64,000 nucleotides of DNA from assembly GCF_025770765.1 (NCBI RefSeq), contig NZ_JANZKY010000005.1, positions 186,001 through 250,000 of the forward strand. Reading direction: 5' to 3'. A program made the translations under genes and the position numbers. How positions within the stretch are numbered: the first letter of the stretch is position 1; each line of letters begins with the position of its first letter. This document shows positions 9,014 to 18,966 of the stretch, in pieces. This DNA is from Propionivibrio soli (GTDB lineage Bacteria > Pseudomonadota > Gammaproteobacteria > Burkholderiales > Rhodocyclaceae). The notes under the pieces were generated by a model that was not told the origin of the DNA, made no database searches, and was given only the letters and a program-made list of their open reading frames with translations.

Positions 9014-9667
9014 TCAACTCAATACGCGAGCAAGCGCTGCCGACGCCATCTCGCCGAGGCGCTCAAGATAAAGCGTTCCCATTCCGGCGTAGAAGCGTTC
9101 CACGTCCTCGCTGCCAAGCGCGATCAGGCCGATGGTGCCACCGCCAGTACGCATTGGGATCAGCGCCTGGGAACGCACATGCTTGGATGCATCACCAAAC
9201 CACGACGAAGTCTCGAACCCGGAGGTCGATCCGCAGTAAGGCTGGTTCAGCGTTTCCGCGAACACCTGCAAATCCTTGCTGACGTCGGCGAACTCCGGAA
9301 GCTCGTCGTTATCGTCGGGATGATCCCAAAGACGCAGCGCGACGTGCGGCACCTGGAAGTCATCCCTCAGGTGGAAGTTCAGCGTATGGATTACGGCAGG
9401 AAACGACCCGGCGGCAATCATTGCGACCGCTAGCCGGTGCATTTTTTCGCTGATCGAATCGTTCTCCTCGCCGAACTGCAGGAGCTCGTCCATTTTCCCT
9501 TCGAGCTGCTTGTTGCGATCACGGAGGCTGAGCATCTGGCGCTCCGTGATCGAAATCGTGCGACCACCATGCGGGTGTGGGATGACGAGCCGCGACACGA
9601 GATCGGCATGCTCTTCGAAGAACTGCGGATTATCCAGAAGGTACTTGGCGACTTCTTCGGATTTCAT
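9014..9667 (-). CDS. DUF484 family protein
   Basis: A 217-residue cytoplasmic protein of the DUF484 family: an N-terminal helical part ([15 protein letters not shown]), a short coiled coil around residues 40-65 ([17 protein letters not shown]), and a GAF-like C-terminal domain. No enzymatic function is established. Its place between dapF and xerC is the standard one. The start codon overlaps the dapF stop by four bases, so translation is probably coupled. Confidence 0.9.
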   Translation of the reverse strand: MKSEEVAKYLLDNPQFFEEHADLVSRLVIPHPHGGRTISITERQMLSLRDRNKQLEGKMDELLQFGEENDSISEKMHRLAVAMIAAGSFPAVIHTLNFHLRDDFQVPHVALRLWDHPDDNDELPEFADVSKDLQVFAETLNQPYCGSTSGFETSSWFGDASKHVRSQALIPMRTGGGTIGLIALGSEDVERFYAGMGTLYLERLGEMASAALARVLS

Positions 9668-10494
9668 AGATCAATCTCTCCGGTGAAAACCGTTATGGCA
9701 GGCCCGGTCATCAGCACTGGCGTCCCCTCGCCTGCCCAGGCGATCGATAAATCACCACCGCGCGTACTCACCCGTACTGGCGAATCGAGCAGCCCGCGGG
9801 CAATGCCGGTGACGACCGCGGCGCAGGCGCCGGTGCCGCAAGCCAACGTCTCGCCAACGCCACGTTCGAAGACGCGGAGCTGAATGGCGTGACGCCCTAC
9901 GATTTGCATGAAACCTGCATTGACGCGTTGCGGGAAACGCGGATGCGACTCGATCAGCGGCCCCTGTTTCTCGACGGGAGCGGCATCGACATTGTCGACA
10001 ATCTGGACAGCGTGCGGATTACCCATCGAGACCGCGGTGATCTCGAGATCCTCCTCCCCAACACGTAGCGAGTGGATCAAGGCCTCACCCTCGCTAATGA
10101 AAGGGATTTGCGCTGCCTTGAACACGGGCTGGCCCATGTCGACGGTGACGTTACCGTTGTCCTCAAGTCGGGGCGAAATCACGCCGCGCATCGTTTCCAC
10201 TCTGATTTCGCGCCGATCGGTCAGTCTTTGCTCATGCACAAAGCGAACGAAGCAACGAGCGCCATTTCCGCATTGCTCAACTTCTCCGCCGTCAGCATTG
10301 AATATGCGATAGCGAAAATCGAGTCCTGGGCTCTCGGCTTTCTCGACAAGGAGTATCTGGTCACAACCGACTCCGAAATGCCGATCTCCCAGAAACCGCA
10401 TCTGCTCAGCAGTCAACGCCAGGTGCTGACGAATACCGTCGAGCACCACGAAATCGTTGCCCAATCCTTGCATTTTGGTAAATGTGATCTTCAT
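9664..10494 (-). CDS. dapF: diaminopimelate epimerase
   Basis: A 276-residue enzyme converting LL- to meso-diaminopimelate for lysine and peptidoglycan synthesis. The two catalytic cysteines are Cys75 in QCGNGARCF and Cys219 in [10 protein letters not shown], and the N-terminal [12 protein letters not shown] is typical. It heads the operon with DUF484 and xerC. No odd features. Confidence 0.97.
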   Translation of the reverse strand: MKITFTKMQGLGNDFVVLDGIRQHLALTAEQMRFLGDRHFGVGCDQILLVEKAESPGLDFRYRIFNADGGEVEQCGNGARCFVRFVHEQRLTDRREIRVETMRGVISPRLEDNGNVTVDMGQPVFKAAQIPFISEGEALIHSLRVGEEDLEITAVSMGNPHAVQIVDNVDAAPVEKQGPLIESHPRFPQRVNAGFMQIVGRHAIQLRVFERGVGETLACGTGACAAVVTGIARGLLDSPVRVSTRGGDLSIAWAGEGTPVLMTGPAITVFTGEIDL

Positions 10495-10539
10495 GGCGAT
10501 CCGAATGGGTCCAGAAAAGTCGAACGTCTCAGTCGCGGA

Positions 10540-11040
10540 CTACGCTAGCGGCTTCGCCATTATAAAGTCGTCCATGACGAAACCGCCGCCAATGTCGCTT
10601 TTACGCTCCTCACGCACGGTAAAGCCATATTTCTCGTAAGCGGCCTTGGCGCGGACGTTACCTCGGTTCACTGCGAGGATCAGGCTGCGGCACCCAAGCG
10701 CTGCCGCTCGTGCCGCCACGTGTTCCGCCAAGCAAGCACCGATTCCCGCTCGTTGCCGCGCCGGATCGACATACAACTTATCGAGCTTCATTTCCTCAGG
10801 CGTCTGGAGTAGTGACGAGGCGAATCCGACAATCTCGCCGCCGGCCATTGCCTTGTCCCACCAAATACCGGGCGTGCAGAGTTCTTCCCGCATGCGTGGT
10901 GCGTTATAGCGCTGTTCCAGCATGTAATCGATTTGCGACTGGCTGATGAGGTCGGCGTACGCCGCCTGCCACACAAGGCGAGCAAGCGCGGCGATCACCT
11001 CCACTTCTTCAGTGGCAATCGGGAAAACGGCAATTTGCAT
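10540..11040 (-). CDS. GNAT family N-acetyltransferase
   Basis: A 166-residue acetyltransferase of the GNAT superfamily. The acetyl-CoA site is seen as LYVDPARQRAGIGACLAEHV, followed by LILAVNRGNVRAKAAYEKYGF. The ATG at 11040 gives a normal-sized GNAT start (MQIAVFPIATEE); the frame is open up to 11184 but that extension is not GNAT-like. It precedes dapF on the same strand with a 45-base gap. The acceptor is unknown; a protein N-terminus or small amine are both possible. Confidence 0.85.
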   Translation of the reverse strand: MQIAVFPIATEEVEVIAALARLVWQAAYADLISQSQIDYMLEQRYNAPRMREELCTPGIWWDKAMAGGEIVGFASSLLQTPEEMKLDKLYVDPARQRAGIGACLAEHVAARAAALGCRSLILAVNRGNVRAKAAYEKYGFTVREERKSDIGGGFVMDDFIMAKPLA

Positions 11041-11211
11041 TTGTTTAATCGTGGTATCGAAGTGGCCGGTACGCGGTATTGGCAATACAATGCGCAACGC
11101 CGAGTCAGGTGTGCGAGGAAACTCCGCGCCTTTGTCGCAATTATGCCCTTTCGCCATGAAGCTACTGCATAACCCGCCGCACAAAACCGTCCCGAAGAGA
11201 GACTGCAGGCC

Positions 11212-12099
11212 ATGCTGAGGCGGGCGTCGAGCCTGGTCCCGGTCGCAGGACTCTGGCTATTGCACTTTCTGCCGCTGCCCGCGTTGGTCAGTCTTGGGAA
11301 GGCCCTCGGCTTGGTTCTCTACACGTTCGGGCGCCGGCGACGCAAAATCGTCTCGGTAAACCTCGCCTGGTGCTTCCCGGAACTTGACGCGGCGGCGCAG
11401 CGGCGCTTGGCTCGTGCACATTTCAAAGCCCTGGGCCGGAGCATCATCGAGCGTAGTCTTCTTTGGTGGAGCAGTCCCCAACGGCTATCCCGACTGATCA
11501 GCGTTGAAGGCGACGAAAAAATCCGCGCACTTCGCGAGGCCGGGCGCCCGATTATCCTGCTGGCGCCACACTTCGTCGGCCTCGACGCAGGCGGTGTCGG
11601 AATCGCGATGCGCTTTGATTCGGTCAGCATTTACGCCGAACAAACGAATCCAGTATTCAACGACTTGCTATTCCGCGGCCGCAAACGCTTTGGCGATCAA
11701 CTCCTGGTATCGCGGCAGGAAGGCGTCCGGGCAACGGTCAAGGCCATGAAGGCGGGACGCCCGCTGTACTATTTGCCGGACCTCAATGCAAAACGACGGG
11801 ACTCGATTTTCGTCCCGTTCTTCGGCCATCTGGCGGCCACGATTACCGGTCTTTCCCGCCTCTCCCGTGCAGCGGGCGCTGCCGTCGTTCCCTGTATTAC
11901 CCGCATGCTTCCTGGTGGTCAAGGCTACCGCGTGGAGGTTGGCGATGCCTGGACAGATTTTCCAAGCGAAGACGTCGACGCCGACACCCGGCGCATGAAC
12001 GCGTGGATCGAATCTGCGGTGCGTACGATGCCCGAGCAATACTATTGGGTGCACCGTCGCTTCAAGACCCGCCCCGAGGGCGAGGAACGACCGTACTAG
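11212..12099 (+). CDS. lipid A acyltransferase, LpxL/HtrB family
   Basis: A 295-residue inner-membrane acyltransferase that adds a secondary acyl chain to lipid A. It has an N-terminal hydrophobic anchor, the catalytic H-x4-D motif HFVGLD, the YLPDLNAKR region and the C-terminal YYWVHRRFKTRP. A second member of the family lies at 37683 with H-x4-E, so two acylation steps are probably split between them. Which is LpxL and which LpxM cannot be settled here. It is divergent from the GNAT gene. Confidence 0.9.
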   Translation: MLRRASSLVPVAGLWLLHFLPLPALVSLGKALGLVLYTFGRRRRKIVSVNLAWCFPELDAAAQRRLARAHFKALGRSIIERSLLWWSSPQRLSRLISVEGDEKIRALREAGRPIILLAPHFVGLDAGGVGIAMRFDSVSIYAEQTNPVFNDLLFRGRKRFGDQLLVSRQEGVRATVKAMKAGRPLYYLPDLNAKRRDSIFVPFFGHLAATITGLSRLSRAAGAAVVPCITRMLPGGQGYRVEVGDAWTDFPSEDVDADTRRMNAWIESAVRTMPEQYYWVHRRFKTRPEGEERPY

Positions 12100-12119
12100 C
12101 CAATAGCCACGCCGCCCGG

Positions 12120-13652
12120 CTATTCCCGCCGACGTGCCCGATAAAGCGCCATTTCGTCGGATTGCATGACGGACTCGAAGACGATTCCGTCGACAGCGGG
12201 GACCTCGCCTTCCAGGACTAGCCAGATCTCGTCGTGATCGAGGAGGCGAAGCGGAATATCTTCCGCCACGATCGGCGGCACGGCTTTTCCGGCATAGAAC
12301 GACACCGCGCCGTTACCCGGGGGATCGAGCTGATACAGCGGCGACCGCGCAGCCGCCGCCATTCCGAGTACCTGTGCGGCAACCTTGCGAGGTTCCTTCG
12401 AAAGATAGGCCTCGCTGTAAAGGAATCCCATGGCCGTAGCCGCAGCCACAAACAATACGGCAGCAGAAGTCGCCCGTTCCCGGAGGATGAGTTTCAACGC
12501 CAGCGGAACGAACGGAATAGCGGCCAACAGAAGCAATGACGCCGATGCCCCCAGCTTACGCGCCGCATAAATGACCACAGCAAGCGCGACGAGGCAGAAA
12601 AGGCCGAACAGCGCGCGGTTGATCTTGGCGTAGCGACCGCTTGCCGCGACTAGGTAGTAGCCGAGAATGAGCGCAAGCGGCGGAGCAAACAGTAAAGCGT
12701 ACTGCATTTGCTTATTCACGGTAGCCGTTAAAAGGACGAACACCACCGCCAGCCAACACCATGCAAACCGCACGATTGCCGGGGTTTCGCCTCGACTGCC
12801 GCGGTAAGCCATCCACCCCGCGGGAAGGACAAGGACACCCCAAGGCGCGAAGAACTCAAAATGATGTCCCAGATACCACCACAGCGGTTTGGCGTGATTA
12901 CCGCTGATGAAGGTTTCGTCGACCTGTTTGCCGAAAAAGCTCTGCGCAATGTCAGGCATTGTGGCGAAAACCCACGCGTACCAACCGAAAGCCACGAGGA
13001 TGAGAAGCAGCACACCTGGAATGCTAAACAACTGTGTCAGCGGCGCAAGCGGACGCGCGGCGCGTTTCTCGGTGAGGGCGAACAGCGCAAGCGAGAGCAG
13101 CGGAATCGCGAGGGCCGCCGGCCCTTTGCTCAGGAAACCGAGTCCTAACGCAAGTCCGAAAAGCGCCCGCCGGGCGGCTGCTCCTTTTCCATTCAGGATG
13201 TCGTACCCCAGCACACACGCTGCTGTGATGCAAAGCAGTAACACCGCGTCGGCCTCACCGCTGCGGAAGTAGCGCAGGCCGAGGTAAGAAGCAATCAGAA
13301 GCAGGACGCTAGCCGACGCGATCTCGGGACCTGCCTCGCGCCCTATCCATCTCCAGAGAAGCGAAGCCAGCAGCAGGCCGGCGATCACAGCCGGCAACCG
13401 CACAGCCACCGCATCGACCCCGAAAAAACGATAGCTCGCGGCTGTCAGCCAGTAGGGGAGTGGGGGTTTTTGCAACCGCAACTCGCCATTGAATCGCGGC
13501 ACGACCCAGTTGCCGTCCACCAGCATCTCACGCGCCGTCTCGGCGATTCTTACCTCCTGGATTTTGTAGACAGGACGATCGCCTAAACCCACGAGCAGAG
13601 CGGGAAGCAGTAACGAGAGGAGCACGAGTAGGGTTTTGAGCGATGACGGCAT
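12120..13652 (-). CDS. GT39 family membrane glycosyltransferase (ArnT/Rgt-like)
   Basis: A 510-residue multi-spanning protein of the ArnT/PMT family. Near the N-terminus it has the family pattern ETAREMLVDGNWVVP and LQKPPLPYWLTAASYRFFG, followed by about ten membrane segments and a periplasmic C-terminal domain. Such enzymes move a sugar from undecaprenyl or dodecaprenyl phosphate to lipid A or core. L-Ara4N genes (arnA, arnB, arnD) are absent nearby, while a UDP-glucuronate route and a GT2 polyprenyl-phosphate sugar synthase are present at 25.5-28.6 kb, so uronic acid is a likelier donor sugar than L-Ara4N. Confidence 0.8.
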   Translation of the reverse strand: MPSSLKTLLVLLSLLLPALLVGLGDRPVYKIQEVRIAETAREMLVDGNWVVPRFNGELRLQKPPLPYWLTAASYRFFGVDAVAVRLPAVIAGLLLASLLWRWIGREAGPEIASASVLLLIASYLGLRYFRSGEADAVLLLCITAACVLGYDILNGKGAAARRALFGLALGLGFLSKGPAALAIPLLSLALFALTEKRAARPLAPLTQLFSIPGVLLLILVAFGWYAWVFATMPDIAQSFFGKQVDETFISGNHAKPLWWYLGHHFEFFAPWGVLVLPAGWMAYRGSRGETPAIVRFAWCWLAVVFVLLTATVNKQMQYALLFAPPLALILGYYLVAASGRYAKINRALFGLFCLVALAVVIYAARKLGASASLLLLAAIPFVPLALKLILRERATSAAVLFVAAATAMGFLYSEAYLSKEPRKVAAQVLGMAAAARSPLYQLDPPGNGAVSFYAGKAVPPIVAEDIPLRLLDHDEIWLVLEGEVPAVDGIVFESVMQSDEMALYRARRRE

Positions 13653-13964
13653 GATGAGCGGTAGTTTCGATCCGTTTTTAGAGAGGATCAGAGTCTATAG
13701 CGAGCAGAGTTGCTTGTCTTCGTTGCGCACTCGCAACCGGCAGTTCATGCACGCAATCGGGCAAGCATTGTGCAATACGCACCGAATGACATAATGCGCG
13801 AATCCCGTGGTTCTATCCCTGCTAGAAATAACTTCAACTAAATCCGGCAAGTTCGATTGGATGCCCAATCTGCCCGTCGGCGAAGGGCGCAGGTATACTT
13901 CGGGCTTTTGCCTATTCGAGGCGGCTCTCGCCACCTCGGGCGTTTCAGCATAGCGAGACTTACC
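13653..13964. other. divergent intergenic region upstream of the LPS block
   Basis: The 312 bases lie between the GT39 gene and the carbamoyltransferase gene, which read away from each other, and should hold both promoters. TATACT at 13894-13899 is a fair -10 for the rightward gene, but no good -35 is seen 16-18 bases before it. No RNA gene, coding sequence or clear operator was found. Confidence 0.5.
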
Positions 13965-15707
13965 GTGGCTTTAACAATATTGGGACTTTCCGGCGCATTG
14001 ACGCACGATCCGTCAGCGGCGCTATATATCGACGGTAAGTTGGTCGCCGCCGCAGAAGAGGAACGTTTCGTTCGGGATAAGCACGCCAAGAACCGGATGC
14101 CCTACGAAGCGGCCAAATTCTGCCTTCAATTCGCCGGCATCAAGCCCGGGGATGTAGACGGCGTCGCCATTCCGTATGCGCCGATCAGCCTCACCGAGAA
14201 AGCGCGCTGGCACTATGCCCGTCGCTATTTGTACGCACCGGACCGCTCGCTCGATGCCATCTTCGCTGGCAACCGCCGCTATCATCGATACAAAAAGCGC
14301 ATCGAGTGGTGCCTCGTTCAGCTCGGTTTCGATCTCAAAGAGATCGAGATCGTCCCGGTCGAACACCACCTGGCACACGCAGCGAGCGCCTATCACTGCT
14401 CCGGGTTTCACGAGAAAACCGCCATTCTCGGCATCGACGGTAAGGGCGAATACGCCACGACCTTCTTTGGGTATGGCGAAAACGGACGGATTCACAAGAT
14501 CAAGGAATTCTACGACCCGGACTCGCTCGGCGGCTTATACGGTGCCATTACCGAGTTTCTCGGTTTCGAGATGCTCGATGGGGAATATAAAGTCATGGGT
14601 ATGGCGCCCTACGGCGACCCAAGCAAGTACGATTTCTCCCGCCTCGCGAAATTCGAGAACGGCGAACTGACGATCAACACCGATTACGCGAACGTGATCG
14701 GCTTCCGCCGCTACAAGGAAAACGGGAAGGGCTACTATTTTTCGCCAAAGCTAATCGACTGGCTTGGCCCAAAGCGCGTAGGCGACATCGCGGATGATCC
14801 CTACATCCATTACGCCGCAAGCATACAGAAGCTGTTCGAGGACATCTCGCTGCAGATGATCGACTACTACCTGGGCGACATCCTGCGCGAGACGGGCAAA
14901 CTCGCTTTTGCCGGGGGTGGTGCACTCAACGTCAAGCTCAATCAGCGCATCATCGCTCGGACCGACCTGAAAGAACTGTTCGTACAGCCCGCCGCCAGCG
15001 ATGCTGGAACTGCCGTGGGCGCTGCCGCCTACGTTTCGGTCGAACGCGGCGTGCCGGTCGAAAAGATGGAACACCTCTATCTGGGCCCGGCATTCAGCAA
15101 TGAGGACGTCATCGCGGCTTGCGCACGCCACCCCGCCCAACCGCAGTGGGCTCGAATCGACAACGTGCCGCGCGATATTGCGCAGATTCTCGCCGCCGGC
15201 AACCCGGTCGCCTGGTTCCACGGCCGCATGGAGTTCGGCCCGCGCGCACTCGGAGGCCGCTCGATTCTTGGTTGCCCAAGTGCCCCCGGCGTCGCAGACC
15301 GCATCAACGAGCAGATCAAGTTCAGGGAGCGGTGGCGCCCCTTCTGCCCCAGCATGCTCGACACGGTGGGCCCGCAAATGCTTGGCAGCGAACACCCAGC
15401 GCCTTTCATGACCTTTACTTTCGAAGTCGCCCCGGGGTGGAAAGAGCGAGTGCCAGAAGTCGTGCATGAAGATGGCACCTCGCGCGCCCAAGTACTGAAG
15501 CGCGACTTCAATCCTCGCTACTACGATCTGATGGTTGAACTCGAGAAACTCACCGGCAACGGCGTGGTCCTCAACACCTCGTTGAACCGGCGAGGGGAAC
15601 CGATGATCTGCTCGCCAACCGACGCGCTAAATATGTTTTACGGTTCGGATCTCGAGTATCTGGTCATGGAAGACATTCTGGTACGAAAAATAAAAACTTC
15701 CGTTTAA
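13965..15707 (+). CDS. carbamoyltransferase, WapO/NodU family
   Basis: A 580-residue O-carbamoyltransferase. The GTG at 13965 gives the family N-terminus VALTILGLSGALTHDPSAAL; the longer open frame from 13857 adds non-homologous sequence. The N-terminal domain has EHHLAHAASAYHCSGF and GIDGKGEYATT, the actin-like fold of the family. The C-terminal domain has WFHGRMEFGPRALGGRSILG and LNTSLNRRGEP. It uses carbamoyl phosphate and ATP to carbamoylate a sugar hydroxyl. In P. aeruginosa a protein of similar length (WapO) carbamoylates the LPS core heptose; the LPS context here suggests the same job. NodU-like O-antigen modification is the alternative. Confidence 0.88.
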   Translation: MALTILGLSGALTHDPSAALYIDGKLVAAAEEERFVRDKHAKNRMPYEAAKFCLQFAGIKPGDVDGVAIPYAPISLTEKARWHYARRYLYAPDRSLDAIFAGNRRYHRYKKRIEWCLVQLGFDLKEIEIVPVEHHLAHAASAYHCSGFHEKTAILGIDGKGEYATTFFGYGENGRIHKIKEFYDPDSLGGLYGAITEFLGFEMLDGEYKVMGMAPYGDPSKYDFSRLAKFENGELTINTDYANVIGFRRYKENGKGYYFSPKLIDWLGPKRVGDIADDPYIHYAASIQKLFEDISLQMIDYYLGDILRETGKLAFAGGGALNVKLNQRIIARTDLKELFVQPAASDAGTAVGAAAYVSVERGVPVEKMEHLYLGPAFSNEDVIAACARHPAQPQWARIDNVPRDIAQILAAGNPVAWFHGRMEFGPRALGGRSILGCPSAPGVADRINEQIKFRERWRPFCPSMLDTVGPQMLGSEHPAPFMTFTFEVAPGWKERVPEVVHEDGTSRAQVLKRDFNPRYYDLMVELEKLTGNGVVLNTSLNRRGEPMICSPTDALNMFYGSDLEYLVMEDILVRKIKTSV

Positions 15708-15727
15708 CAGGTAACAGGTGGGGCGGC

Positions 15728-16852
15728 ATGGCCGAACGTTGGATATTGCAGTTTTGCCACGGGTATTACGGACCGTTCCTGGACGTCGCACGGCAGTATG
15801 CGGCACTTTTTCACGGCAGTAATTACAAGGTCCTCACGGTCTATCTGACGGGCGATCCGCACGTAAGCGTTGAGAGCGCTTCAGCTTCTGATGAAGTGCG
15901 TTTCCTGGGTTTTCGCAGCCGCGACATCCGCGGACTCAAGTTGGGTGCGATAAGGGCACTGAAGCGTTTGGTAGCGACAAGGGATTTTGCCTTCATCATC
16001 GCGCACCGCTTCAAGCCCATCTACATTTCGTGCCTCGCAACCAACCTGCCCGTCATTGGCGTACACCACGCGTTCGGCGGCTACGAACGTGCGCCCAGGC
16101 GCTGGTTTGTTAACCTGTTCCGCAAGCGGTTAGCTCTACTAGGCGTTTCGGACGCCGTGCGGGACGACATGCGGCGTTGCTTGCCCGACTGGCCCATCGA
16201 ACGGATCGAGACGTTACACAATAGGCTCGATGTCGGCATAGCCCGGGCCGAGGTGTTGCCGCGCTACATTGCGCGAACAACGTTGGGCTTGCCACAGGAA
16301 GCGGCGGTAATTGGAAACGTTGGCCGACTGCATCATGACAAGGATCAGGCAACGCTTCTCCGTGCGTTCGCCAAAGCCCGCCCGTCCCTTGGCTCGAATA
16401 CTTTGCTCGTCATTGCCGGCAAGGGCCCGCTTGAAAAACCGCTGCGGGACCAAGCACAAAAGCTTGGAATCGCTGACGATGTGCGTTTCGTCGGCCAGGT
16501 TCCCGATGCGCGACGCTTGTTCGCCGCATTCGATCTATTCGTACTCAGCTCGGACCATGAACCCTTCGGCATGGTGCTGCTCGAAGCAATGGCGGCCGGA
16601 GTGCCGGTAATGGCGACCGACTGCGGCGGTGCTCCGGAAGTCATCGGGCGAAGCGACTGCTTATTTCCGCTCGGAAATGCTGAGGAACTTGCGGACAGAC
16701 TCGTAGCTTTCTTTTCGCCTACAAACGAGAATGCGAAACGAACCATCGTCGAAGACGGTATGGACAGGCTTGAGCGGCTTTTCTCCGACGATGCCGCTCG
16801 CCAACGGTTCTTCGCACTGCCGATGACCCGACATGCACTGCGCGTTTCCTGA
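15728..16852 (+). CDS. glycosyltransferase family 4 (WapH-like)
   Basis: A 374-residue GT-B glycosyltransferase of family 4. The C-terminal half has VGRLHHDKDQATLLRAF, VRFVGQVPDARRLF and SDHEPFGMVLLEAMAAGVPV, which bind the nucleotide sugar; the E-x7-E motif is intact. The N-terminal WILQFCHGYYGPFLDVARQY and its place directly after the carbamoyltransferase recall WapH of the Pseudomonas core locus. It probably adds a core sugar at the cytoplasmic face. A 20-base gap follows the carbamoyltransferase, so they likely share a transcript. Confidence 0.85.
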   Translation: MAERWILQFCHGYYGPFLDVARQYAALFHGSNYKVLTVYLTGDPHVSVESASASDEVRFLGFRSRDIRGLKLGAIRALKRLVATRDFAFIIAHRFKPIYISCLATNLPVIGVHHAFGGYERAPRRWFVNLFRKRLALLGVSDAVRDDMRRCLPDWPIERIETLHNRLDVGIARAEVLPRYIARTTLGLPQEAAVIGNVGRLHHDKDQATLLRAFAKARPSLGSNTLLVIAGKGPLEKPLRDQAQKLGIADDVRFVGQVPDARRLFAAFDLFVLSSDHEPFGMVLLEAMAAGVPVMATDCGGAPEVIGRSDCLFPLGNAEELADRLVAFFSPTNENAKRTIVEDGMDRLERLFSDDAARQRFFALPMTRHALRVS

Positions 16853-16867
16853 GGAATGCGTCGTCGC

Positions 16868-17890
16868 ATGAACGATACGGCACACTCCCCATCGCTTAAG
16901 CGTTCGCGTATCGCGCTCGTCGCGTACAGTTCGCTGGGTGACGGTCTCCTCTACCTGATGATGGCCGAAAATCTCCGTCTGAATGGGTATAACGTCACCT
17001 ATTTTGGCGACCTCGCATTTCAGATGCGTGCGTGGATGCCGCAGCTAACGATTCAGCCCTACCCTGAGCCAGAAGCCTTCGATTCTGCTTTCGACGGCTA
17101 CGACTTGGTGATCATGAGTCCACCACAGTTCGTGCGCGATCGCATGGACGAACAGACGGCGACCGCGATGCGCGAAAAGTGGATGCTGATCTGCCAGAAG
17201 CCGCCCGCCAATTGGTACTTCGACCACACAGAGCGCGTACGCCAAACCTGCGATCCAGGGGTGTTCGAGGAGTTGCGCGGTTTGCTCCAGGCCAGCGGCT
17301 CCATACGTTTCCGGAAGTTCACTAGCGAAAGCATGATCGACATCATGCTGGACTTCATGAGACACCGGATGGGGCTTTCACGACTCGCGCGCGGAGTTGA
17401 GCTGACGCCCCCCGCCAGTCTGGCTTATCGTCGTTACCCGGAGCGCATCGTCGTCAGCCCCGATTCAGCGCGCCCTAAGAAGAAAAACTGGCCGCCGAAG
17501 TCTTTCCTTGCACTCTGCCATGAGCTTAGGGCACGCGGGTACGACCCGAAAATCGTCGTAGCCCCGCGGAACCATCCTGAATGGAGCGCGATGCCTGGCA
17601 ACGTTTTCGACACGCCGGTTTTTCCGGACATCGGCCAGTTGAGTGCGTACCTTTATGAATCCGGAGCAGTCATCGCAAACGACTCGGGCAACGGCCATCT
17701 CGCGTCGTTCCTGGGCATACCGGTAGTGACGATTTACCGGAAGAGGAACCCGGCATTCCATTGGCGCCCGTCATGGGGGCCGGCGGAAGTGATCTGCCCA
17801 CGGCTTACCATTCCCTGGTTCGACGGCCCGATTTGGGGGCCGTTCGTGAGCACCTCCGATATTATTGACGCGCTAGCGAGGCTGAGGTGA
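16868..17890 (+). CDS. heptosyltransferase-like glycosyltransferase (GT9)
   Basis: A 340-residue protein with the layout of GT9 heptosyltransferases: an N-terminal SSLGDGLLYLMMAENLRLNG, and a C-terminal VVSPDSARPKKKNWPPKSFLALCHEL then IANDSGNGHLASFLGIPVVTIY. The last motif is the GT9 sugar-nucleotide site. The degree of match to WaaC/WaaF is moderate, so the donor may not be ADP-heptose. An ATG at 16856 is too close to the TGAGGA ribosome site, so 16868 is preferred. Its stop overlaps the next start as GTGA. Confidence 0.75.
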   Translation: MNDTAHSPSLKRSRIALVAYSSLGDGLLYLMMAENLRLNGYNVTYFGDLAFQMRAWMPQLTIQPYPEPEAFDSAFDGYDLVIMSPPQFVRDRMDEQTATAMREKWMLICQKPPANWYFDHTERVRQTCDPGVFEELRGLLQASGSIRFRKFTSESMIDIMLDFMRHRMGLSRLARGVELTPPASLAYRRYPERIVVSPDSARPKKKNWPPKSFLALCHELRARGYDPKIVVAPRNHPEWSAMPGNVFDTPVFPDIGQLSAYLYESGAVIANDSGNGHLASFLGIPVVTIYRKRNPAFHWRPSWGPAEVICPRLTIPWFDGPIWGPFVSTSDIIDALARLR

Positions 17891-18954
17891 CAAGAAACAA
17901 GAAAATTTTCGTTCTCGATGGAATCGCAGGGGTTCCGCTCGGACGCGAGATCACGGCGGCATTCCAGGAGATCGGCGTTGAGGCCGTTCATTTCGATTGC
18001 CTGCGCCAGAAAACGCGATCGCTGTATGGGGTGAGGTCCGCATGCGCCAAAGCGGCGAATAAGCGGACGGATCGCGACGGGTTCTATTTCCTGCCACGCC
18101 TCATCGAAAACGATCTGAACGACCGGCTCGAAGGCGAGCAGCCAAGCGATATTCTTGTCGTCGGATTCGCCTACAAATTCTTCAGCCCGCAGTTCCTTAA
18201 ACAAGCCGCCGCACGATGTGGTGCACGGCTATTCCTTTACGACACCGACAGCTGCAACCTCTATTCGCGACGCCGGGAGTTCATTTTCTTCGTTGAGAAC
18301 GAGCTGCCTATTTATGATCGCGTCTTTTCGTTTTCCCAGGTCACGACCCGCTTCTTCCGCGACACCCGGGGGCTGGACGCCGTTCACCTTCCGTTCGGGG
18401 CCAACCCGGTTCAATTGCCGACATCTGAGTCGACCATAGAGGCACTATTCGTCGGCAGCGGTGACCTGCGTCGCATCTTTCTTCTCGAGAGAATCAGAGA
18501 GCACGTATCTATCTACGGCAATCGCTGGGAACGCCATCGCGCACTCATCTCGCAACCTCTCCAGGCGAGGATCGTCGACATTCCGGTCTGGGGCGAAACA
18601 CTACATAAACTCTTGGCAAGTTCACGCATTATCCTGAATATCACGCGCTCCGATTTTTTTGGCGCCGAGACGGGAATCAACCTTCGCATCTTCGAAGCAC
18701 TTGGCGCAGGGCGGATGCTGCTGACGGATTACTGCGAGGAAATCGAGGACCTTTTCGAGATTGGGACGGACATCGATGTCTTTAGGTCCTCCCGCGAGCT
18801 AGCGGAGAAGGTGGAGTACTACCTGCACAACGACGACGCCCGCGATAGGATCGCGCGAAACGGGCAGGAGAAGTTCCTTAGACAGCACACGTGGGCTTCT
18901 CGAATACGCCAATTGTCTACTCATCTATGGCGTGATTGCGAGTCCTGCGCATAA
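17887..18954 (+). CDS. CgeB-like glycosyltransferase
   Basis: A 355-residue GT-B protein resembling the CgeB / glycosyl_trans_1_2 group. The C-terminal half has ILNITRSDFFGAETGINLRIFEALGAGRMLLTD, the nucleotide-sugar site of that group, and a final WASRIRQL helix. Translation begins at a GTG that overlaps the preceding stop (GTGA), with GAGG upstream. Its precise donor and acceptor are unknown; position inside the core-sugar run suggests a core or O-chain sugar. Confidence 0.7.
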   Translation: MTRNKKIFVLDGIAGVPLGREITAAFQEIGVEAVHFDCLRQKTRSLYGVRSACAKAANKRTDRDGFYFLPRLIENDLNDRLEGEQPSDILVVGFAYKFFSPQFLKQAAARCGARLFLYDTDSCNLYSRRREFIFFVENELPIYDRVFSFSQVTTRFFRDTRGLDAVHLPFGANPVQLPTSESTIEALFVGSGDLRRIFLLERIREHVSIYGNRWERHRALISQPLQARIVDIPVWGETLHKLLASSRIILNITRSDFFGAETGINLRIFEALGAGRMLLTDYCEEIEDLFEIGTDIDVFRSSRELAEKVEYYLHNDDARDRIARNGQEKFLRQHTWASRIRQLSTHLWRDCESCA

Positions 18955-18966
18955 CGGCAAGGCACT